Positions 1 to 4,932 of a stretch of DNA of 22,301 nucleotides are shown here, piece by piece. A program made the position numbers and the translations under genes. Source of the DNA: a virus; IMG/VR virus record IMGVR_UViG_3300030012_001345, positions 1 to 22,301 of that record; one strand, 5' to 3'. The notes beneath the pieces were generated by a model that worked only from the letters and a program-made list of their open reading frames with translations, searched no databases and had not been told where the DNA came from. Position 1 is the first letter of the stretch; every line of letters starts with the position of its first letter.

Positions 1-408
1 AAACTTCACTGCTGACTCTATTAAGAGTGGATGAACTGCAGTACATGCACCTTCAAATGGTTCTGAAGTTTCTTTTAGTTTTAGTCCTAGTAAATCAAAA
101 CCCCTTTGGAAAGTTTCTTCCCATTCTTGTCTTGATTCTTTATCTGATTCGTACTTATCATAAACATCTGCACCAATCTCTTGCAGTTGTTCTTCATCAA
201 GAGTTGGAACTAAATTATCATAATGTCCTCCTGGCATACCTTCTTCAGGCATAATAGCAGGATTACCCATTAAGTCAACCACTGCTGACCCATCTTCCAT
301 CATTGCTACACTTTCATCAGGAAGAGGTTGATTAACTATTTCTTCAACTAGTTTTTCTTCTTCATCTAAATCTGGTGCTTTATCAAATGGATTTTTTTCA
401 GTTGGCAT
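1..408 (-). CDS. Phage portal protein, N-terminal part (runs off left edge)
   Basis: The minus-strand frame is open from an ATG at 408 to base 1 (136 codons, no stop). The protein begins MPTEKNPFDKAPDLDEEEK, has an acidic leader of about 80 residues, then a stretch ending in EWEETFQRGFDLLGLKLKE and a short EPFEGAC/VHPLL segment. I recognise that pattern from the start of portal proteins of marine podo- and myophages, where the same WE-x-T-x-x-(K/R)-G-hydrophobic motif precedes a TEPF-GA-HPLL segment. The portal is the dodecameric ring at the capsid vertex through which the terminase pumps DNA. Its start shares one base with the TAA of the upstream gene (TAATG), so it is probably translationally coupled, and the order terminase, unknown protein, portal is usual for a head module. 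The ring-forming core lies outside the window, so the call rests on the N-terminus and on context. Confidence 0.75.
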   Translation of the reverse strand, partial: MPTEKNPFDKAPDLDEEEKLVEEIVNQPLPDESVAMMEDGSAVVDLMGNPAIMPEEGMPGGHYDNLVPTLDEEQLQEIGADVYDKYESDKESRQEWEETFQRGFDLLGLKLKETSEPFEGACTAVHPLLIESAVKF

Positions 409-1115
409 TATATAGTCCTTTGTGTGTTATAATTATATGTATTCTTTTCAACCATTCCCCCTGTTTTCATATTTACTATTCTATCATAAACAACATGTTT
501 TTTACCTCTAACTGATATTGTTCCAACAGGTTCTCCTAATTCTACAAAACCTTTCATTGTTGGTCTTAGTCTGGGTTCTGATTTAGACTCAGCATATCTT
601 GATAAATTTACACCTTTAGGAAAATCAGCTTTTAATGCATAATAATGTTTACCTTTATTCTCAACAGAAACTAAAGTTGGAACTTCTTCAAAACCTTTTG
701 GAGCATCTATCCATTTCCATCCTGCTTTCTTTTTAAATAAATTTGTTTTTATTTTTGTTGCTCCTTTAACATCAGGACTTCCAACAATATCAGCTTCAAT
801 AGGACTAGCTTTAAAATTTGGTTTTCCATCTTCACTAATAGATATAGTTGCATCTTTTAAATTTTTATTAGTTAAAGATTCTTTTGTTACAGGGTTTAAA
901 TATTTTCCTCCTCTTTCATACTCTACATCTTTTAAAAAAGGTTTAAAATCTTTACTTGTTCTATCTAACATTCTTTGAGGGACTGGAAAAACATTAATTC
1001 TTTCGGCTATAGATTCTAATCCTTCTTTAGCAGGAGTAGTAGTTATTCCTCTAGTCGTAGGAATAGCTTTAGCTGATTGTAACTTTAATAAATTAAATAA
1101 TCCTCTGGGTAACAT
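408..1115 (-). CDS. Unknown protein between terminase and portal
   Basis: A 235-residue protein read from ATG 1115, preceded on the minus strand by a GAAAG-type ribosome site. It is basic (many K and R), has no membrane segment or signal peptide that I can see, and no motif I recognise. The C-terminal end (VNMKTGGMVEKNTYNYNTQRTI region, residues about 213-235) is reminiscent of short TGGMVE/YNYxxR tails on small head-module proteins of marine phages, but that is only an impression. It lies between the large terminase and the portal gene and overlaps the portal start by one base, so it is most likely a virion or packaging accessory protein made from the same message. A candidate promoter precedes it at 1144-1172. 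Function not assigned. Confidence 0.8.
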   Translation of the reverse strand: MLPRGLFNLLKLQSAKAIPTTRGITTTPAKEGLESIAERINVFPVPQRMLDRTSKDFKPFLKDVEYERGGKYLNPVTKESLTNKNLKDATISISEDGKPNFKASPIEADIVGSPDVKGATKIKTNLFKKKAGWKWIDAPKGFEEVPTLVSVENKGKHYYALKADFPKGVNLSRYAESKSEPRLRPTMKGFVELGEPVGTISVRGKKHVVYDRIVNMKTGGMVEKNTYNYNTQRTI

Positions 1116-1143
1116 AATTTTCTTTCACAGTTATTAATTTTAT

Positions 1144-1172
1144 ATTATATACTTAAAACTTCCAGTATGCAA
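1144..1172 (-). promoter_or_regulatory. Candidate sigma70 promoter, leftward, before the 235-aa gene
   Basis: On the minus strand there is a perfect TATAAT (1144-1149) preceded by a 17-base spacer and TTGCAT (1167-1172, first three bases of the -35 consensus). It overlaps the end of the large terminase gene. The -10 is perfect but the -35 is poor and the DNA is AT-rich, so this is tentative. Confidence 0.35.
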
Positions 1173-2697
1173 CCCTTTTTTTTCTTTCATAACCTTCTTC
1201 ATAGTCAGGGTCATCTGGATGAACTAAGTTCCAAGATTCTTTCATGTAATGTATTGCCATGGTCATTGCGTCTACTTGGTCATCATGTCGTGCATTTGGA
1301 AATGTAATCATCTCACTGTACAATGAATCACTCCAGTCGTGTCCTTTTGGTAGTATTACTCTACCTGCTTCCATCATTGGTGTGGCTGCGTACACTCTGG
1401 CAGTCTTGTCCCTATCAGGGATATAGTCCAACACAGGTAGACCTGCCCTACGCATGTCCTGTATAAGAGATTGACCACTTGCCTTTTTTTCAATTATGCA
1501 CACATCTGGCTGATGATACTCATACAATTCTTGAGCCTTTGCCCTTAATGTGGGATAGTCAAACCTACCACGTTCATTACCTAGTAATATAAGTTTTGAA
1601 ACCCAGTTCTCAACTCCACGTGAATCTACTTCCATCTCTTCAAAGATACCCCACGTTTGAATGACACTATAGTCAGCAGTTGTTTTGGTGGAAAAGGCAG
1701 TGTCATATGTTTGAATAATATAACTACATGCAGGTGGTTCTTCATAGTCCCACCATTTAACCCATTTCTTTTTAATCAGACCTCCCTCATCAGGGACAGG
1801 GTTTTGCATGTACAATGATTCCCAATAACGTGAACCATTACTTGCCTTTATTTCCTCTTCATCATTTTTCAATATTGAAGTAGGCTTCCACTCAGGAAAG
1901 TATGAAGAGCCTTCTGGGAGACCCAATAACTTACTTGACGATTCGTCTACCCAGGCAGGTATCTTTATTACTTCCCATTTATTCTCTAATTCAACTTGTG
2001 ATTCTTGTCGTAGTAACCACCCACATAAATCGTCTTCATGATAACGTGTATTGATAATGACAATTGAACCATTAGGCATGATACGAGTTCGTAAACCTGA
2101 AGGATACCATTCCTTTACATATCGTCTACCAGTTTCACTAAAGGAATCCTCTTCAGACATTACGTCATCCAGTATGGCAATGTGTGCACCACGACCTGCA
2201 ATCTGACTTCTAACACCTGCTGCATAATATGTACCACCTTGATTTGTTTTCCATTTACCTGCTGCCCTTACGTCACTACGTAAAGTAACAGATGGAAAGA
2301 CAGTGTTGAACAAATCATAATTAACCAAGTCTCGCACACTTCTACCAAAGTCTGAAGCTAGTTGGTCTGAGTGTGAAACAGTCAATATCTCACTTTGTGG
2401 TCTACGTCCTATGTACCATGCAGGAAATAACTTTGAACAGATTACTGACTTGGAAGAACGAGGAGGAAGAAAGACCATCAGTCTTTTTATTTCTCCACTC
2501 TCAACCTTTTGTAATCTATCAGCTATAACATGTATGTGTCTACCCATTAACCAGTCAGGTACGAGGGTAGGTGCAAACATAGCTATAAAATGTAAAAAGC
2601 TGTCCTTAGATTGTTGTACTGCTCTTTGAAAATATAACTCTCTTAATTTAATAAGATTGCTACTTGTATTATTATCTTGCGACTGTATTAGGTCCAT
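1153..2697 (-). CDS. terL: Terminase large subunit (TerL)
   Basis: A 514-residue DNA-packaging motor. The N-terminal ATPase has a Walker A-like FLPPRSSKS at residues 77-84, Walker B AILDD at 174-178, and an SIVIINTRYHEDD motif at 211-223 typical of the coupling region. The C-terminal RNase H-like nuclease shows YDTAFS (D332), IIEKKASGQ (E405) and the final acidic triad in RHDDQVDAM (D473, D474, D477). Length and domain order fit a complete TerL that cuts concatemers and pumps DNA through the portal using ATP. The start ATG at 2697 lies inside the end of a 41-aa ORF, 80 bases after the small-subunit stop, and has no strong SD, so coupled translation is likely. It sits upstream of the portal gene as expected. 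The family is confident; the packaging type (cos, headful or direct repeat) cannot be told from the sequence. Confidence 0.95.
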   Translation of the reverse strand: MDLIQSQDNNTSSNLIKLRELYFQRAVQQSKDSFLHFIAMFAPTLVPDWLMGRHIHVIADRLQKVESGEIKRLMVFLPPRSSKSVICSKLFPAWYIGRRPQSEILTVSHSDQLASDFGRSVRDLVNYDLFNTVFPSVTLRSDVRAAGKWKTNQGGTYYAAGVRSQIAGRGAHIAILDDVMSEEDSFSETGRRYVKEWYPSGLRTRIMPNGSIVIINTRYHEDDLCGWLLRQESQVELENKWEVIKIPAWVDESSSKLLGLPEGSSYFPEWKPTSILKNDEEEIKASNGSRYWESLYMQNPVPDEGGLIKKKWVKWWDYEEPPACSYIIQTYDTAFSTKTTADYSVIQTWGIFEEMEVDSRGVENWVSKLILLGNERGRFDYPTLRAKAQELYEYHQPDVCIIEKKASGQSLIQDMRRAGLPVLDYIPDRDKTARVYAATPMMEAGRVILPKGHDWSDSLYSEMITFPNARHDDQVDAMTMAIHYMKESWNLVHPDDPDYEEGYERKKRVAYWKF

Positions 2698-2797
2698 AGT
2701 TTATCACTGGTGACTTATATTCTTTTGGTTTTACTTTTCGTTCAAAGTCTAAAGGTAAAAACCAATATGTATTCCCCTTAATTATTTTTATTCCCAT
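2672..2797 (-). CDS. Small 41-aa ORF bridging the two terminase genes
   Basis: An ATG at 2797 opens a 41-residue frame (MGIKIIKGNTYWFLPLDFER then a K/P/Y-rich half ending NTVAR). It is preceded by GGAAAG with 5 bases of spacing, a better ribosome site than that of the large terminase itself. It overlaps the last 20 bases of the small subunit gene and the first 26 bases of the large subunit gene, so it exactly bridges the 80-base gap and could carry ribosomes from one terminase gene to the next. The composition (aromatics, prolines, balanced charge) looks like a real protein rather than random AT-rich frame. No function is recognised; it could be an accessory packaging peptide or only a coupling leader. 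Confidence 0.55.
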   Translation of the reverse strand: MGIKIIKGNTYWFLPLDFERKVKPKEYKSPVINYGPNTVAR

Positions 2798-3482
2798 TTA
2801 TACTTTCCAGTTTGACAACATTTTCATAATGTTTAATCTCACGTTCAAGTTCTTCAGGAGACTTGTTTGTTATGTCCTGTTTGATTTCTTTACGTTCAAT
2901 TAACATACCCATATGTTTACCTATGAACTCCATGGCTCTATTGGCATTAGTTAAATCATTTTCTGCCATACCTTGATTATAGACTTCCATAAACTTTTTA
3001 AGAACTTCATTGGCATCTAATGCCATATGTTTAACTGCCTCTTGTCGTAAGTCATCAATACGTGCTCCTATACGTTCCTTCTTTAATAACTCATTAGCTG
3101 ATGCACGAGTCTTTGCGTCACTGTCTAAATCTTTATAACCTGCTGCACGATATGCAGTTAATGTATCACCAGTGGATAAAAACTCCATACAAAATTTCTC
3201 TTGCATAGGTGACAATCCACCTGGCAGTTTGTTTGTTGCAAAGCTATTGTACTTCTTTTGTGCCTTATCAAGCATTTTGTATTTTTCTTCTTTGGAAATC
3301 TTTTTCATATACTTAATCCTTTTTATGTTAGCTTCTAATACTCTGCGATAATATTCCCTTTTCATCTCTACCAAGTCTGAACCTGCTGCTCTATGCTTAC
3401 GAGTCTCTGCAGTTTGTCTAATGAGAAGTTTAAGTTCTTCATCATTTAGATGTTGGTAAAGTAAATTACCTTTATATTCCAT
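2778..3482 (-). CDS. terS: Terminase small subunit (TerS)
   Basis: I start this 234-residue protein at ATG 3482 (MEYKGNLLYQHLNDEELK). An earlier in-frame ATG at 3539 would add a hydrophobic NFFYFIFSCIILI stretch that makes no sense for this family and overlaps promoter elements. The first 80 residues are helical and highly charged. The region LSPMQEKFCMEFLSTGD followed by TAYRAAGY and ASANELLKKERIGARIDDLR (residues about 90-145) is the classic DNA-binding helix-turn-helix of Terminase_2-type small subunits. The tail is helical and acidic/basic, suited to oligomerisation and TerL contact. It recognises the packaging site and hands DNA to TerL, which is encoded next. No SD lies before ATG 3482, and a TATAAT eight bases upstream would place the 5' end of the mRNA almost on the start codon, so initiation may be leaderless. 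Confidence 0.9.
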   Translation of the reverse strand: MEYKGNLLYQHLNDEELKLLIRQTAETRKHRAAGSDLVEMKREYYRRVLEANIKRIKYMKKISKEEKYKMLDKAQKKYNSFATNKLPGGLSPMQEKFCMEFLSTGDTLTAYRAAGYKDLDSDAKTRASANELLKKERIGARIDDLRQEAVKHMALDANEVLKKFMEVYNQGMAENDLTNANRAMEFIGKHMGMLIERKEIKQDITNKSPEELEREIKHYENVVKLESINGNKNN

Positions 3483-3489
3483 AATAAGT

Positions 3490-3518
3490 ATTATACATGA
3501 AAAGATAAAATAAAAAAA
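3490..3518 (-). promoter_or_regulatory. Candidate leftward promoter of the packaging operon
   Basis: The minus strand has a perfect TATAAT at 3490-3495, seven bases before the TerS start codon. The -35 region is only a T-run, so the match is one-sided. If used, transcription would begin at about 3483, essentially at the ATG. It lies back to back with the rightward promoter at 3533-3561. Confidence 0.35.
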
Positions 3519-3532
3519 GTTTTTATTAAGGG

Positions 3533-3561
3533 TTGACAAAATGAAAAAACTGTGATATAAT
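3533..3561 (+). promoter_or_regulatory. Perfect consensus sigma70 promoter, rightward, no gene behind it
   Basis: TTGACA at 3533-3538, a 17-base spacer and TATAAT at 3556-3561, a full match to the sigma70 consensus with ideal spacing. It points into about 590 bases without a convincing coding frame, so its product is probably an untranslated RNA (see 3568-3771). The nearest rightward gene starts at 4150. Confidence 0.8.
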
Positions 3562-3631
3562 CTATTCTAACTATAGGGGGTTAAAGCATACCCCTAGTCA
3601 ATCTTTTTAACTCAGTCCTGAGTCTATATAT

Positions 3632-3646
3632 GTTCTATACAAGTTC
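3632..3646 (+). promoter_or_regulatory. LexA-type SOS box 1 (GTTC-N7-GTTC)
   Basis: GTTC at 3632-3635 and GTTC at 3643-3646 with exactly seven bases between, the direct-repeat operator described for alphaproteobacterial LexA. It is the first of four such sites, all in gene-free DNA. It lies about 65 bases downstream of the predicted start of the 3533 promoter, where a bound protein would act as a roadblock. Confidence 0.55.
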
Positions 3647-3725
3647 ATGACATACCCCAAAATAATTTTACTGGGACTCCCCCGTCAATATTTTGACACC
3701 AAATATGATTTGTCGATAATTTTTT

Positions 3726-3771
3726 GGGGGTACCCTTTTTATTCTACACTCGTAGTCCCCTTGTTTTTTTT
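3726..3771 (+). terminator. Probable rho-independent terminator of the control-region RNA
   Basis: A GGGG run (from 3726) pairs with CCCC (3757-3760), with an inner 4-bp CTAC/GTAG hairpin over an ACTC loop, and a run of eight Ts begins a few bases later (about 3764-3771). The long, interrupted loop makes this weaker than the other terminators in the window. Confidence 0.4.
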
Positions 3772-3794
3772 GTCCCCATCCCTTAAATGTCTTA

Positions 3795-3811
3795 TTTAGA
3801 ATTATTCTAAA
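3795..3811 (+). promoter_or_regulatory. Irr-type iron-control element, copy 1
   Basis: A 17-base palindrome, TTTAGAA-TTA-TTCTAAA, that matches in all 14 defined positions the ICE consensus TTTAGAANNNTTCTAAA reported for the iron/haem regulator Irr of alphaproteobacteria (recalled from the literature). It begins a module repeated at 3864. It could equally be the operator of an unknown phage or host repressor with a GAA-N3-TTC core. Confidence 0.5.
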
Positions 3812-3838
3812 CTAGTAAGAATCCTTTTTTTTATAAAG

Positions 3839-3853
3839 TGTTATAATATAACA
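3839..3853 (+). repeat. Perfect palindrome containing TATAAT, copy 1
   Basis: TGTTATA-A-TATAACA is a perfect 7-1-7 palindrome with a TATAAT inside it. It recurs as a one-base variant at 3890-3904, in the same order relative to the Irr-type palindrome. It looks like an operator placed over a -10 box, though no -35 fits this copy. Confidence 0.5.
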
Positions 3854-3863
3854 GTAAATCTTA

Positions 3864-3880
3864 ATTAGAATTGTTCTAAA
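3864..3880 (+). promoter_or_regulatory. Irr-type iron-control element, copy 2
   Basis: ATTAGAA-TTG-TTCTAAA matches 13 of 14 defined positions of the same consensus and lies 69 bases after copy 1. Its TTGTTC half overlaps a possible -35 for the TACAAT at 3893-3898 (16-base spacer), so binding would cover that promoter. Confidence 0.5.
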
Positions 3881-3898
3881 TTAGCAAAGTGTTACAAT
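3871..3898 (+). promoter_or_regulatory. Weak candidate promoter inside the duplicated module
   Basis: TTGTTC (3871-3876), a 16-base spacer and TACAAT (3893-3898). The -35 sits in the second Irr-type palindrome and the -10 in the second TGTTA palindrome. The consensus match is modest; the interest is that both elements fall in repeated palindromes. Confidence 0.3.
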
Positions 3899-3904
3899 AT
3901 AACA
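3890..3904 (+). repeat. TGTTA..TAACA palindrome, copy 2
   Basis: TGTTACAATATAACA, a one-base variant of the palindrome at 3839-3853, followed in both copies by the same GTAAATCTT. The two copies show that a module of about 60 bases has been duplicated in tandem. Confidence 0.5.
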
Positions 3905-4081
3905 GTAAATCTTTTATAGTCTTTACTTGTCTTTTGATTGTCTTTATCTATTCCAATAAATCCTATATTCCTTTAATAAAACTATCCTACAACCTATATT
4001 GATTTTAATTCAATCTGAATAAGTTTAAACAAATCAATAATTTAATTGTTTAAAATGTATCACCAAAAACTATTTTATTTT

Positions 4082-4096
4082 GTTCATATTACGTTC
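4082..4096 (+). promoter_or_regulatory. LexA-type SOS box 2, on the promoter of the 81-aa gene
   Basis: GTTC (4082-4085), seven bases, GTTC (4093-4096). The second GTTC coincides with the -35 region (4092-4097) of the promoter ending in TATAAT at 4115-4120, the right place for repression of the gene at 4150. Confidence 0.55.
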
Positions 4097-4120
4097 ATAT
4101 TGATATGTAATTATTATAAT
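4092..4120 (+). promoter_or_regulatory. Promoter of the 4150-4632 gene pair
   Basis: A perfect TATAAT at 4115-4120 with CGTTCA at 4092-4097, 17 bases upstream. The -35 is poor, but the position, 30 bases before the start codon and ahead of a good SD, is ideal. It overlaps LexA-type box 2. Confidence 0.5.
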
Positions 4121-4149
4121 TGATATTAACATTAAAAGGAAAATACAAA

Positions 4150-4395
4150 ATGCTAGAACTAACAAAAAAAGAACTATTAAATGAATTAAATGAAATTTCT
4201 GAATTATCTTCTAAACTTGAAGAGAAAATTGGAGATTTAAGAAATATAAACTGTGATGAAGTATCTAATGATATTATAAGAGATATTGAAGATGAATGTG
4301 ATAGTTCACAGTTTGCCATTGCAATATCTGAAGAGTATTATTATTTCACTGAAATGATTGAAGATTATATTAATAGAATAATGGAAAAGGAATAA
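4150..4395 (+). CDS. Small acidic helical protein, possibly SOS-box controlled
   Basis: 81 residues from ATG 4150 (MLELTKKELLNELNEISELS), chosen because AAAAGGA lies nine bases upstream. The in-frame ATG at 4120 would start inside the -10 box. The protein is very acidic (many E and D), mostly helical by composition with heptad-like leucines in the first 45 residues, and has a Y/E-rich patch (EEYYYF) near residue 62. No membrane segment. It is the first gene of the rightward arm and follows a promoter overlapped by a LexA-type box. Small acidic first genes in phages are often DNA mimics or host-takeover proteins, but nothing here identifies a target. It forms a pair with the next gene, six bases downstream. 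Confidence 0.8.
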   Translation: MLELTKKELLNELNEISELSSKLEEKIGDLRNINCDEVSNDIIRDIEDECDSSQFAIAISEEYYYFTEMIEDYINRIMEKE

Positions 4396-4401
4396 AACAA
4401 A

Positions 4402-4632
4402 ATGAATTTAAGTAATGAACATATAATAACTTTATTTCAAAATCATTCTGATAATTTCAAATTTAATATAAAGGAACAATCTTTATTAATTGAATTGTTA
4501 GGAGTAGAAATTGAAAGTTATAAAAAAGATAATTTAGAAATTGATTTATTAGAAAATATTTTATTTAAATTAAAATTAAATAATAATGAAGATATAATAA
4601 AAGAATATTATAAAAGAGATATTTCAGAATAA
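4402..4632 (+). CDS. Unknown 76-aa protein, second gene of the pair
   Basis: A 76-residue protein (MNLSNEHIITLFQNHSDNFK start) whose SD, AAAGGA, lies in the last codons of the preceding gene. It is rich in N, L, I, E and K and looks all-helical: two or three amphipathic helices with no cysteines or recognised motif. It is followed 28 bases later by a strong terminator, so the two genes form a complete short transcription unit. Its composition matches the surrounding AT-rich DNA closely (mostly NNA/NNT codons). No function can be assigned. Confidence 0.8.
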   Translation: MNLSNEHIITLFQNHSDNFKFNIKEQSLLIELLGVEIESYKKDNLEIDLLENILFKLKLNNNEDIIKEYYKRDISE

Positions 4633-4659
4633 ATAAATAAATTTCCTCCCTTAAAAACT

Positions 4660-4696
4660 AGCCCAGATTAATTAATTTTTTTCTGGGCTTTTTTTT
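4660..4696 (+). terminator. Rho-independent terminator after the 4150-4632 unit
   Basis: AGCCCAG (4660-4666) pairs with CTGGGCT (4683-4689), seven base pairs extended by one A-T, followed by a run of eight Ts. It ends the two-gene unit and is followed at once by a 25-base element repeated at 6246. Confidence 0.9.
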
Positions 4697-4697
4697 A

Positions 4698-4722
4698 TCT
4701 AAAAAAGAACAAAACTAGAACA
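4698..4722 (+). repeat. 25-base direct repeat, copy 1 (contains a LexA-type box)
   Basis: A 25-base element starting TCTAAAAAAGAAC. It is identical to 6246-6270 except for one base (C at 4715, G at 6263). Both copies directly follow the T-tract of a terminator and both contain GAAC-N7-GAAC. Confidence 0.85.
4707..4721 (+). promoter_or_regulatory. LexA-type SOS box 3 (GAAC-N7-GAAC)
   Basis: GAAC at 4707-4710 and 4718-4721 with seven bases between; on the other strand this is GTTC-N7-GTTC. It lies inside the 25-base repeat, about 210 bases upstream of the gene at 4933. Confidence 0.55.
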
Positions 4723-4832
4723 AAATAAATCGTTTTAAGCTTCACCAGTAAACAAAAAAAACTTTTATGATATGTAACATTAAAAAATTAATATGTTTAT
4801 CTATGCTTTTTATATTGGATTTAAATATATAA

Positions 4833-4847
4833 TGATAATGATTATCA
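4833..4847 (+). promoter_or_regulatory. Fur-type box (perfect 7-1-7)
   Basis: TGATAATGATTATCA is a perfect 7-1-7 palindrome and an exact match to the Fur-family minimal site TGATAATnATTATCA (established for Bacillus Fur; the E. coli box is related). It lies 24 bases upstream of the TTGACA at 4871 and 86 bases before the Cys-motif gene at 4933. Alphaproteobacterial Fur/Mur sites can differ, so the binding protein is uncertain. Confidence 0.5.
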
Positions 4848-4870
4848 ATAAAATAAATTAAAATAAATAT

Positions 4871-4897
4871 TTGACAATTAAAAAAAGCTTTTATAAA
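4871..4897 (+). promoter_or_regulatory. Promoter of the Cys-motif gene
   Basis: TTGACA (4871-4876) with TATAAA (4892-4897) after a short 15-base spacer, or TAAACT at the ideal 17. A perfect TATAAT at 4903 is too far away. It lies between the Fur-type box and the SD of the 4933 gene. Confidence 0.55.
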
Positions 4898-4932
4898 CTG
4901 ATTATAATATTAACTAATAAGGAAAAAATACA

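Larger units (their letters stand above)
3568..3771 (+). ncRNA. Candidate non-coding RNA from the 3533 promoter
   Basis: About 200 bases run from the predicted start of the perfect promoter to a T-tract. There is no plausible ORF. The sequence alternates G-runs and C-runs: TAGGGG (3574-3579) pairs with CCCCTA (3591-3596) over an 11-base loop; ACTCAG/CTGAGT forms a compact palindrome near 3610-3624; CCCCAAAA (from 3655) can pair with TTTTGGGG (ending near 3729); GTCAA-TATT-TTGAC forms a hairpin near 3684-3697. The 3' end holds CTAC-ACTC-GTAG inside a GGGG/CCCC stem followed by eight Ts. G/C runs in such AT-rich DNA suggest selection for structure. A LexA-type box lies inside it. It does not resemble any RNA family I can name, and expression is inferred only from the promoter. 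Confidence 0.5.

Noticed and set aside
27-254. 75-aa plus-strand ORF at the left edge
   Set aside because: It is antisense to the portal protein reading frame, which is open across the whole 1-408 region and has recognisable protein sequence.
2411-2629. 72-aa plus-strand ORF inside the large terminase gene
   Set aside because: Antisense to a clear TerL with all motifs; no SD and an implausible Cys- and Ile-rich product.
3483-3539. N-terminal extension of TerS to ATG 3539
   Set aside because: Adds a hydrophobic Phe/Ile-rich stretch foreign to small terminases and overlaps promoter elements; taken as chance open frame.
4120-4149. Upstream ATG 4120 as start of the 81-aa gene
   Set aside because: It begins on the last base of the -10 box; ATG 4150 has an AAAAGGA site at correct spacing.
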